From positions 1 through 35,918 of the forward strand of contig JABABJ010000125.1 in NCBI GenBank assembly GCA_014238275.1: 35,918 nt of DNA, in the 5' to 3' direction. Below, one piece after another: positions 14,942-22,661 of this stretch. The stretch comes from Leptospirales bacterium. Its GTDB lineage: Bacteria > Spirochaetota > Leptospiria > Leptospirales > Leptonemataceae. The translations under genes were made by a program, and so were the position numbers. The stretch's first letter is position 1. The number at the start of each line of letters is the position of its first letter. The notes below the pieces were generated by a model that worked only from the letters and a program-made list of their open reading frames with translations, did no database searches and was not told the DNA's origin.

Positions 14942-17557
14942 ATGAAACTCCACTTTGACTCCAATCAACCCTATCAGCTAGCTGCCATCGATAGTGTGCT
15001 GAAGATATTTACAGGTCAGCCGCGTACTTCTGACAATCTTGATTTCTCCTTAGCTCCTGATAACCCAAGCAATGAACTGGGCATTGCCAATGTACTCATT
15101 CTTGAGGAGAAGGGAATGCTGGCCAATCTACAGTTAGTGCAGAAGGAGGAAGGACTGCCGGTTTCCTCCAAATTGGATGGGATGCATTTTTCCATTGAAA
15201 TGGAAACAGGTACGGGAAAAACCTATGTATATCTGCGTACGATTTACGAACTGAATCAGAGTTATGGCTTCAAAAAATTCGTTATCGTTACCCCTTCCAT
15301 TGCCATACGTGAAGGAGTTTTGAAAAACCTAAAAATTACCCATGACCATTTTCAGAAGTTGTACAACAAAGCTCCCATTAACTTTTCTGTCTACGATACC
15401 AAACGCATCTCATCCTTAAGGAATTTTTATCTTAATAATTCCATTGAAATACTTGTGATCAACATCGATTCCTTTGCCAAAGATGAAAATGTAATCAACC
15501 GCTCGAACGACAAGCTAATGGGTAAGAGACCCATTGAGTTTATCCAAAATGCCCACCCCATTGTCATTGCGGATGAGCCCCAAAACATGGAAACAGAAAA
15601 AAGGCAAAAGGCAATCCAAAACCTCAGTCCTTTATGCACCCTACGTTATTCAGCTACCCATACCAAGCGTTATAACATGCTCTATCGTTTAGATCCTGTG
15701 CGTGCATACGATTTAGGGCTAGTCAAGCAGATCGAAGTAGACTCCATCGTCACAGCAAACGATTTTAATCAAGGCTATATCCATCTGGAGAGCTTTCAAC
15801 CAATGAAAACACGCATTTTTGTGAAACTCAAAATTGATGTAAATGATAAGGATGGAGTAAAGCGTAAGGTGGTCAAAGTAGGCTTGGGAGATGATCTATA
15901 CGAGCTTTCTAATCAAAGAGAAATTTACAAAGATGGTTATATTGTCAATGAGATAGATTCTGGTGAAGGATTTGTAAAGTTTTCAAGCGGCACCACACTC
16001 TGGCAGGATAAGCCCTTGGGTAGCTTTCAAGATGAGATCATGCAAGCACAAATCAAGAAGACAGTCCAAGAACACTTTGCAAAAGAAAAGAGACTTATAG
16101 CCAAGGGCATCAAGGTGCTTTCGTTATTTTTTATTGATCGAGTTGCTCATTACCGTAGTTACGATGAAGCAGGTCAGGTCGTAAAAGGTAAGTTAGCACG
16201 GTGGTTTGAAGAGGCTTACGATGAGGTGTCTGCTAAACCAGAGTACAAAGACTTAGTACGCCATAAAGTAGAGGAAGTCCACAACGGCTATTTTTCACAA
16301 GATAAAGGACGCTGGAAAGATACGAAGGGAAACACAAAGGCAGATAATGATACCTTTAAGCTTATCATGCGGGATAAAGAGCGGCTACTCTCTACAGATG
16401 AACCACTGCAATTTATTTTTAGCCATTCCGCCTTGCGAGAAGGTTGGGACAACCCCAATGTCTTCCAAATATGCACTCTGAATGAAACCCACTCGGACTT
16501 AAAAAAGAGACAAGAAATAGGTCGCGGCCTGCGTCTTGCCGTCAATCAGGATGGTTATCGAGTACAGGATAAATCAATCAACTGCTTAACTGTGGTAGCC
16601 AATGAATCTTACGAAGATTTTGCAAATAAACTACAAACAGAAATTGAAAGTGAATGCGGCGTATCTTTCGGCGATCGTGTAAAAAGGAAAGAGGATAGGA
16701 AAACTGTACGCTACCGTAAAGGCTTTCACTTAGATGAAAAGTTTAAAGGAATTTGGGACAGAATCAAAGCTCAAACGACCTATAAAGTAGAATACAGCAC
16801 AGAAAAATTAGTGGAACGTGCCGCTGAAGCTGTTGAGAAAATGCCTCGAATAGAGCCTGCAAAAATCAAAACAACGAAAATGGCATTACAGCTATCTCCC
16901 CAAGGTTTAACATTCCAGGTGAGGGCATCTTCTGCAACTGAAGTTCATAACTCCATGAGTATACCAGATTTACTTTTTTATCTTCAAAAAAGAACGGGGC
17001 TTAGTCGTTCTACTATTGCAGGAATTCTATTGCGATCGAAGCGGTTAAATGATGTACTACTTAACCCACAACTTTTTCTGGATTACAGCTTGTCTTCCAT
17101 TCAAGATCAAATCGCGGAATTTATGGTAGATGGAATTAAATATGAGAAAATGGGAGATAAAATATATGAAATGCACCTATTCCAAGAGTATGATATTCAT
17201 ATCAATGAGTTAGTCTTTAAAATCAAGAAACAAGCCAAGACTATATATAATGAACTTGTGCCTTTGGATTCTAAAATTGAGTGTGACTTCGCAAAGGAAT
17301 GCGAAGAGAGGGATGATATAAAGTTCTATTTCAAATTACCATTTTGGTTTAAAATCAAAACTCCAATTGGAAACTATAATCCTGATTGGGCTTTAACTAA
17401 AAAAAATGAAAAAACCGTTTACTTTGTTACCGAGACAAAATCGAAAAACCAAGAACTCCGTGATAGTGAAAAAAGAAAAATAAATTGCGGCAAAGCACAT
17501 TTCAAAAATTTTCCTGAAGTAGAGTACAAAGTTATTAGCAAGACAAGTGAATTATAA
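14942..17557 (+). CDS. res: Type III restriction-modification system, Res endonuclease/helicase subunit
   Basis: ATP-dependent translocase and nuclease that cuts when two unmethylated sites lie head to head, acting with Mod. The Walker A ETGTGKTY lies near 88-95, the DEAD-like box IADEPQNME near 210, and helicase motif VI QEIGRGLRLA near 525. A C-terminal PD-(D/E)xK nuclease is seen as NPDWAL and, about 15 residues later, ETKSK. All key residues are present and the frame is intact, so restriction is probably active. I chose the ATG at 14942, giving 871 residues; a TTG nine bases upstream is also in frame. It is one transcription unit with mod. Confidence 0.92.
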   Translation: MKLHFDSNQPYQLAAIDSVLKIFTGQPRTSDNLDFSLAPDNPSNELGIANVLILEEKGMLANLQLVQKEEGLPVSSKLDGMHFSIEMETGTGKTYVYLRTIYELNQSYGFKKFVIVTPSIAIREGVLKNLKITHDHFQKLYNKAPINFSVYDTKRISSLRNFYLNNSIEILVINIDSFAKDENVINRSNDKLMGKRPIEFIQNAHPIVIADEPQNMETEKRQKAIQNLSPLCTLRYSATHTKRYNMLYRLDPVRAYDLGLVKQIEVDSIVTANDFNQGYIHLESFQPMKTRIFVKLKIDVNDKDGVKRKVVKVGLGDDLYELSNQREIYKDGYIVNEIDSGEGFVKFSSGTTLWQDKPLGSFQDEIMQAQIKKTVQEHFAKEKRLIAKGIKVLSLFFIDRVAHYRSYDEAGQVVKGKLARWFEEAYDEVSAKPEYKDLVRHKVEEVHNGYFSQDKGRWKDTKGNTKADNDTFKLIMRDKERLLSTDEPLQFIFSHSALREGWDNPNVFQICTLNETHSDLKKRQEIGRGLRLAVNQDGYRVQDKSINCLTVVANESYEDFANKLQTEIESECGVSFGDRVKRKEDRKTVRYRKGFHLDEKFKGIWDRIKAQTTYKVEYSTEKLVERAAEAVEKMPRIEPAKIKTTKMALQLSPQGLTFQVRASSATEVHNSMSIPDLLFYLQKRTGLSRSTIAGILLRSKRLNDVLLNPQLFLDYSLSSIQDQIAEFMVDGIKYEKMGDKIYEMHLFQEYDIHINELVFKIKKQAKTIYNELVPLDSKIECDFAKECEERDDIKFYFKLPFWFKIKTPIGNYNPDWALTKKNEKTVYFVTETKSKNQELRDSEKRKINCGKAHFKNFPEVEYKVISKTSEL

Positions 17558-17722
17558 AAAATACTATCTTCCTAAATACTATCACTTATACATCATTGAC
17601 AGCTACTATACCTCTAGTTCGTACAGTTCATTAAGTGTTTAGCTCTCATATCAAACAGTTTCATACGTAGAGCATATCAAACCCATAGAAATAAGTAACA
17701 TATAAGCTTACTAAAAGCGGGG

Positions 17723-17758
17723 TTTTAGCTAATATCTACTAAAAACAGGTGTCTCTAC
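17723..17758. repeat. Palindrome block shared with 35744-35779
   Basis: TTTTAGCTAATATCTACT and the following AAAACAGGTGTCTCTACT are repeated at 35744-35779 with only two differences. The block includes the palindrome TAGCTAATATCTACTA at 17726-17741. In the other copy a second palindrome begins 33 bp after the first. Here that position (17759) is the edge of the intact IS30. Confidence 0.85.
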
Positions 17759-17760
17759 TG

Positions 17761-18847
17761 GCTAAATCAATCTCAGATTAGGACAAGCGTAGACTTCACA
17801 AGCAGTCCTTCCGTTCAATGAAACTCTATGCATGTTATTTAATTTCGCTGCATATTTGTAAACATCTTTTTGTGTTAGGGTTCGAGCATCGGTGTTAAGA
17901 GGTAGATACTTTCTCAATACACCATTTGTCTGTTCTACCAAGCCTTTCTGATATGGCTTACCTGCATCGCAAAAATAGAAGACTGTATTCAACATTCTTT
18001 GCATATCTTTGAAGCCTCTATTTTCACTTCCTCTGTCGCAAATGATTGCCTTAATAGTATCTACTCTCGAGAACAAAAACCTACAGGCTTTTTGAATAGT
18101 CTCTGCCTTAAGATCATATACCAGCTTCGCCATGACCTTCTTGGAAAAAGTCTCTACAGCTACAAAAATATAACCATTTTTTATATAGGCAATATCTATT
18201 TGCCATATACCAAAAGACTTCTTAATGTCAGTGTCCATTGCATGTATAGACCTTCCATAATACCTCTTATGAGCCTTAGAACGGTGTCTAAACCCCTTTC
18301 TCTTGCGTTTCTTGGGCAAATAGCGATACCAATAACGATATGCATGCCCTTTTATATTTGCAAAATCATTTACCAGTTTATAGATACTTTCATGCGATAT
18401 TTGAAGGTCTTTCCGATTTGGATATATTTTCTTTAGATATAAAGATATATCCTTGGGAGAACGCCTATCTTTTACCAGTAGTTTACCTACAATGTGCAAT
18501 AGCTCTGTCTGTAGAAATTTCCTTCGTGTTTTATTTTTTCTTTTAGCTCTTTCTCTGTTTATAAAGTCTGCAAGTACAGGATTATAAGTGTCATGTGCAC
18601 ACCAATGAGCATACCTATATTGATTTATCTCGTAACTTACAGTGCTCTTTGAGACACCTATTTCCTCCGCAATTTTTCTATAACTTTTTCCATCCCTCAA
18701 TCCTTTTTCGATAGCCTTACGGACTATCAAGTTGACTTTTACCATGAGTCATCCTCCTATTTTTTATGTTTTCAAAAACAGTTGGATGGCTCTAGTCTGT
18801 AAATATCTACTTTTTTTATTTTTGTCCTAATTTGGATTTGATTTAGC
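17761..18847 (-). mobile_element. Intact IS30-family insertion sequence (about 1.09 kb)
   Basis: Left end 17761-17786 and right end 18822-18847 form 26-bp terminal inverted repeats matching at 22 of 26 positions: GCTAAATCAA, a variable middle, then ATTAGGACAA. One transposase gene fills the interior and its stop codon (17762-17764) lies inside the left repeat. Size and repeat length fit the IS30 family. No target duplication is obvious at the flanks, suggesting later rearrangement. The 5' leader contains AAGTAGATATTTACAGACTA, again related to the palindrome family. It forms the right arm of a composite structure with the truncated copy at 12569. Confidence 0.9.
17762..18745 (-). CDS. IS30-family transposase
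   Basis: DDE-type transposase of 327 residues. The N-terminal helix-turn-helix is SYRKIAEEIGVSKSTVSYEI at 21-40. A basic linker (KKRKRKGFRHR) lies near 145-155. The catalytic triad is Asp184 (WQIDIAY), Asp237 (CDRGSE) and Glu271 (GLVEQTNG), with 33 residues between the last two, as expected for IS30. AGGAGGATGACTC precedes the ATG. The gene appears intact and possibly active, and could mobilise the truncated and miniature relatives in this window in trans. Confidence 0.95.
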   Translation of the reverse strand: MVKVNLIVRKAIEKGLRDGKSYRKIAEEIGVSKSTVSYEINQYRYAHWCAHDTYNPVLADFINRERAKRKNKTRRKFLQTELLHIVGKLLVKDRRSPKDISLYLKKIYPNRKDLQISHESIYKLVNDFANIKGHAYRYWYRYLPKKRKRKGFRHRSKAHKRYYGRSIHAMDTDIKKSFGIWQIDIAYIKNGYIFVAVETFSKKVMAKLVYDLKAETIQKACRFLFSRVDTIKAIICDRGSENRGFKDMQRMLNTVFYFCDAGKPYQKGLVEQTNGVLRKYLPLNTDARTLTQKDVYKYAAKLNNMHRVSLNGRTACEVYACPNLRLI

Positions 18848-18911
18848 AAATAGACTTTGTTTTGAAAGATTTTTTTCTTGTGTCTCTACTTGAAAATAAA
18901 TCTTTGGCTTT

Positions 18912-20405
18912 GTGATTCGAAAAGTTCCCTTGGAACCAAAAACCAGTCTTTCTGTTTATGAAGCTATCCCAGAATATCAATCTGCGGTAAGCGATTTGAA
19001 GGCAGAGTTCTCAGGGAAGGCTCATCTTTTTCGAGATAGGACGATATGGATGGTAAACTCAACAGATCAAGGGGGAGGGGTAGCAGAAATGCTTCCAGGA
19101 GTTATTACCATTTTGCGAGATCTTGGTTTCTCAGTAGAATGGGCTGTGATTCACACAAAAGAAGAAGCTTTTTTTCATCTCACCAAGAAAATTCATAATA
19201 TGATTCACGGGGGAGGGAGTGATTCTTCAGGTGCTTCTTTGATTTCCGAAGAAGAAAAAAGGATATATGAAAATGTTAACCGTGAGAATGCTGATTCTTT
19301 TCGCTCCCTCCTTAAGAAAAAGGATATACTGATTGTACATGACCCTCAACCAATGGGGATGGGTTCTCTTCTCTCTCGCGAGCTTTCCCTCCCTTCTTTT
19401 TGGAGAAGTCATATTGGAACGGATATTGAAAATGAATCAACGCTCAATGTTTGGAAATTCTTAGAAGCCTACTCCGATGGATATGAGCATGGTGTTTTTA
19501 CAGCTCCTGAATATATACCCTCCTTTTTTGCAAAACGAGCCTCTTTGATTCATCCAGCGATCGATCCTCTGTCTCGTAAAAATCGTCCTCTTTCTCCTCA
19601 TCGCCTTTCAGGAATTCTCAACAATAGCTCGATAGAAAGATCTGAACATCCTGTTCTTACGCCAGACTTTTCCTTTCCTGCGAAGAGGCTCCAGCCGGAC
19701 GGCTCCTTTCAAAACGCTTATCTTCCCGAAAGCACAGGATTAATGTTCCGTCCCATTATTACTCAAATATCAAGATGGGATCGATTGAAGGGTTTTCAAC
19801 CCCTCGTAGAGGCTTTTGTAATCCTAAAAAAGAAAGTTCAAGATACTAAGCAGAAGTTTAATGTCCTAGAAAAAAGACGCCTACAACTTATGAGGCTAGT
19901 CATAGCAGGACCAGATCCTAGCTCTATACAAGATGACCCTGAAGGGAAGGAGGTACTATCTGAGCTGATCCATTTTTATTGTGCATTGGAGCCCTCTTTG
20001 CAGAAGGATATTTCCTTTTTTGCTCTTCCAATGGATTCTCTTGAACAAAATGCCTTGATTGTCAATTCTCTCCAAAGATGTTCTACCATCGTGGTACAAA
20101 ATTCTTTTCAAGAAGGTTTTGGTCTTACGATAACAGAGGCAATGTGGAAGGAGAAACCGATTCTTTCGACTCATGCGGTGGGTCCTCGCCAACAGATACG
20201 AGATCATCAAGACGGTAGGCTGGTCCATCATCCTGATGATCCTCAGGAAATAGCCCAAGTTCTTGAAGAGATGCTCAAAGATTCTCATCAAAGAACTTTG
20301 TATGGAGAAAGTAGCCATCACCGAGTATATCAGGATTTTCTTGTATTTCGTCAGGTTATGAAATGGATAAGGGTTTTGTCTGAATCCCCTCAAGTAGCAG
20401 GCTGA
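18912..20405 (+). CDS. GT4-family glycosyltransferase, trehalose synthase (TreT)-like
   Basis: The 497-residue protein opens with RKVPLEPKTSLSVYEAIP, then WMVNSTDQGGGVAEMLPGV near 46-64, the start typical of trehalose glycosyltransferring synthases. HDPQPMGM and FWRSHIGTDIENES lie in the middle. A nucleotide-sugar-binding C-terminal half carries ISRWDRLKGFQPLVEAF, a QNSFQEGFGLTITEAMWK signature and KPILSTHAVGPRQQI. Known relatives make or cleave trehalose from NDP-glucose and glucose; the actual sugar here is inferred. It starts at GTG 18912 because an in-frame stop lies at 18897. The IS30 ends 65 bp upstream, so its native promoter may have been replaced. Probable role: compatible-solute or reserve sugar synthesis in the cytosol. 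Confidence 0.78.
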   Translation: MIRKVPLEPKTSLSVYEAIPEYQSAVSDLKAEFSGKAHLFRDRTIWMVNSTDQGGGVAEMLPGVITILRDLGFSVEWAVIHTKEEAFFHLTKKIHNMIHGGGSDSSGASLISEEEKRIYENVNRENADSFRSLLKKKDILIVHDPQPMGMGSLLSRELSLPSFWRSHIGTDIENESTLNVWKFLEAYSDGYEHGVFTAPEYIPSFFAKRASLIHPAIDPLSRKNRPLSPHRLSGILNNSSIERSEHPVLTPDFSFPAKRLQPDGSFQNAYLPESTGLMFRPIITQISRWDRLKGFQPLVEAFVILKKKVQDTKQKFNVLEKRRLQLMRLVIAGPDPSSIQDDPEGKEVLSELIHFYCALEPSLQKDISFFALPMDSLEQNALIVNSLQRCSTIVVQNSFQEGFGLTITEAMWKEKPILSTHAVGPRQQIRDHQDGRLVHHPDDPQEIAQVLEEMLKDSHQRTLYGESSHHRVYQDFLVFRQVMKWIRVLSESPQVAG

Positions 20406-20437
20406 TAAATGAGACCTTATAATATATATATAGCCTA

Positions 20438-20827
20438 CTAGAAACCCTCAGGATAACAGTTACGGCATCCCCTGAGCATAAGTTTCAGGGGATTTTTGCG
20501 AGGCTCAGAGACGGCGAGTACATGTTCATCGATCGGAACCTCCTTTTGGCATACAGGACAGCTTCTTTTCCGCTTTCCCTCAGGGTAGCAATGTAGACAT
20601 CCCTTGATCCTTGTGTAATGTGCAAGATCAGCAATTTCTGTTCGATTGGAGCGAACTTTTTGGCCCTGATAAAGAAGGATTCCACAAATAGGACACTTTC
20701 CTTTTGCCTTCCTTTTTGGGGTGTGTTTAGTATTTTTTGGATAAGAAAAGGCGGAAAGAAACAAGAATAAGGGGATTGTTGCTACGAGGGCGAATCCAAA
20801 AACAAGTAAGTAAGTATATTCAGCCAT
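20438..20827 (-). CDS. Small membrane protein with duplicated zinc-ribbon-like units
   Basis: 129 residues: one N-terminal transmembrane segment at about 5-28, then two similar cysteine units. Unit 1 has Cys45/48 and Cys77/80; unit 2 has Cys90/93 and Cys121/124. Each begins CPxC and ends CxxCYPEG, 27-28 residues apart, indicating internal duplication. The four-cysteine pattern suggests one zinc per unit; the soluble part is probably cytosolic since the linker is basic. No function is recognised. It lies 9 bp downstream of the next small membrane gene on the same strand, so the two probably form an operon. Confidence 0.75.
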   Translation of the reverse strand: MAEYTYLLVFGFALVATIPLFLFLSAFSYPKNTKHTPKRKAKGKCPICGILLYQGQKVRSNRTEIADLAHYTRIKGCLHCYPEGKRKRSCPVCQKEVPIDEHVLAVSEPRKNPLKLMLRGCRNCYPEGF

Positions 20828-20836
20828 AGCTTGAAA

Positions 20837-21058
20837 TTAGGAGGTTAAGATAGAAAGCAAATCAGAAAGAGATTTGAAAAGATCTCCAAATCCAATGAGT
20901 GCTACAGGAATTGCTATACGGAAATACAATCTATTCTGCCTTCTTTTTTCTTGCCTTAAATGAGAATAAAGCCAAATGTACCAAAGAGACCATCCACTCA
21001 TCAAAGATCCAATAGCAATCCCTATAAAAAGTAATATGATCTCTCGTAGCATAACCAC
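20837..21058 (-). CDS. Small hypothetical membrane protein
   Basis: 73 residues with two predicted membrane segments (IILLFIGIAIGSLMSGWSL and IAIPVALIGFG) separated by a basic loop, LRQEKRRQNR. A start at 21058 (MVMLRE) or at 21052 (MLRE) is possible. It is upstream of and nearly joined to the duplicated zinc-ribbon gene, which hints at a shared function that I cannot name. The gap to bioA (21059-21258) is a divergent promoter region with no recognised operator. Confidence 0.65.
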   Translation of the reverse strand: MVMLREIILLFIGIAIGSLMSGWSLWYIWLYSHLRQEKRRQNRLYFRIAIPVALIGFGDLFKSLSDLLSILTS

Positions 21059-21258
21059 ATATATACTAAGAGGACTCGTAGGCTGTCAATATTTTCACTC
21101 TAAATCTATCTATATTTTTGAGGAAATCTATAAATCTATTATTGCATTTTTTACAAGGAATTTGAACAAGGGATGAAACTTGGATGTCTACTTTTTTTAA
21201 TTTTTCCTTGCTAGCCATGAGAAGCTATCTGACACAGTAGATTCCATCCTTAGCAGAG

Positions 21259-22614
21259 ATGACCAACGCAAAAAACAAAATGAGTCAAACGGAACTCTCT
21301 CAACTCTATCAGAGGCATTGCTGGCAGCCGTTTACTCAGATGAAACTTGCTCCTAAGCCCATTTGGATAGAAAAAGGAGAGGGTGTTTATATTATCAATG
21401 AGAAGGGAGAGAGAATCATTGATGCCATTGGTTCTTGGTGGGTCAGTATTTACGGTCATTCTCATCCTGCTCTGATACATGCAGTCACAGAACAAATGGA
21501 AAAGATTGAGCATCTAATCTTTGCAGGACTTGCACATGAACCTGCGGTTCGTCTTGCTCAGAGACTCAGCCAACTTACCAATCATCATCTCAATAGGGTC
21601 TTTTATTCTGATAATGGAAGTACAGCTGTTGAAATTGCTCTTAAGATGGCCTACCAATACTTCCAGAACCAAAAAGCTGTAACACGCCAAGAATTTATTA
21701 GCCTAGGTGGAGGCTATCACGGAGATACGATAGGAGCCATGTCAGTGGGCGAAAAAGGTATTTTTCATCAGGTTTTTGAGCCGCTTCTTTTTCCCTGTAT
21801 CCGTCTGCCAAAGCCTTCCTGTCTCTTCCGTGATTTTTATGATGAACGAGAAGCTCTCAAGCAAACGGCTCCTGTGATACAAGCAATGGAAACAGTCTGC
21901 AGGGAAAAGGGAAAAAAAATTTGTGCCCTCGTTTTAGAACCCTTGATACAAGGAGCTTCAGGAGGATTTTGCTTTTATCCTCCTGTTTTATTAAGAAAAT
22001 TGCATGAGATATGTCAAGAATGGGGAATTTTTTTGATAGCTGATGAGGTCTTTACTGGTTCTGGAAGAACGGGGAGTTTTTTTGCATGTGAGAAAGCTGG
22101 AATTTGGCCTGATATGATTGCTCTTAGTAAGGGGCTTGGTGCAGGCTATGCTACCTTCGGTGCGACTCTCACAACGGAAGATATCTATAATGGATTTTAT
22201 AGTAACGATCGTTCTCATACCTTCTTTCATGGTCATAGTATGACAGCAAATCCAGTTGGGTGCAGTGCCTCTCTAGCAGGATTAGATCTTATGGAAAAAG
22301 ATAGCCTCTTGAGAAAGACATCATTGCTTGAAAAATATCATCATACATTTCAGAAAGACCTGAGCAAAGGACCCCTTAGGGATAAAATCCGTGAATTTCG
22401 CTCCCTTGGCTCTGTAGGTGTCGTCGAGCTTCAACATAATGCAAGTTATACCTCTGAATTTGGCTGGAAAGTGATGCAAAAAGCACTAAAAGAAGGAGTA
22501 CTACTACGCCCTCTCGGAAATGTTGTCTATCTCACCCCTCCCTATTGCATTAAGGAAGAGGAACTTCAGAGGGTATACCTTGTCATGGAGAAAGCAGTTG
22601 TAGATAGCCTATAA
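21259..22614 (+). CDS. bioA: Adenosylmethionine-8-amino-7-oxononanoate aminotransferase
   Basis: PLP enzyme of biotin synthesis that converts KAPA to DAPA with SAM as amino donor. The 451 residues carry HCWQPFTQM near the N-terminus and DAIGSWWVSIYGHSHP near 53-68, both typical of BioA. GGGYHGDTIGAMSVG, LIADEVFTGSGRTG and DMIALSKGLGAGY follow; the lysine of SKG forms the Schiff base. HGHSMTANPVGC is the usual C-domain motif. Two ATGs, 21259 and 21280, are possible starts. No other bio gene lies in the window, so biotin synthesis is not clustered here. A BirA-type operator was looked for and not seen. Confidence 0.93.
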   Translation: MTNAKNKMSQTELSQLYQRHCWQPFTQMKLAPKPIWIEKGEGVYIINEKGERIIDAIGSWWVSIYGHSHPALIHAVTEQMEKIEHLIFAGLAHEPAVRLAQRLSQLTNHHLNRVFYSDNGSTAVEIALKMAYQYFQNQKAVTRQEFISLGGGYHGDTIGAMSVGEKGIFHQVFEPLLFPCIRLPKPSCLFRDFYDEREALKQTAPVIQAMETVCREKGKKICALVLEPLIQGASGGFCFYPPVLLRKLHEICQEWGIFLIADEVFTGSGRTGSFFACEKAGIWPDMIALSKGLGAGYATFGATLTTEDIYNGFYSNDRSHTFFHGHSMTANPVGCSASLAGLDLMEKDSLLRKTSLLEKYHHTFQKDLSKGPLRDKIREFRSLGSVGVVELQHNASYTSEFGWKVMQKALKEGVLLRPLGNVVYLTPPYCIKEEELQRVYLVMEKAVVDSL

Positions 22615-22661
22615 AATGATTCGTTTTTCGGAAATTTTATATTTCAAAAACTTGACTTAAT

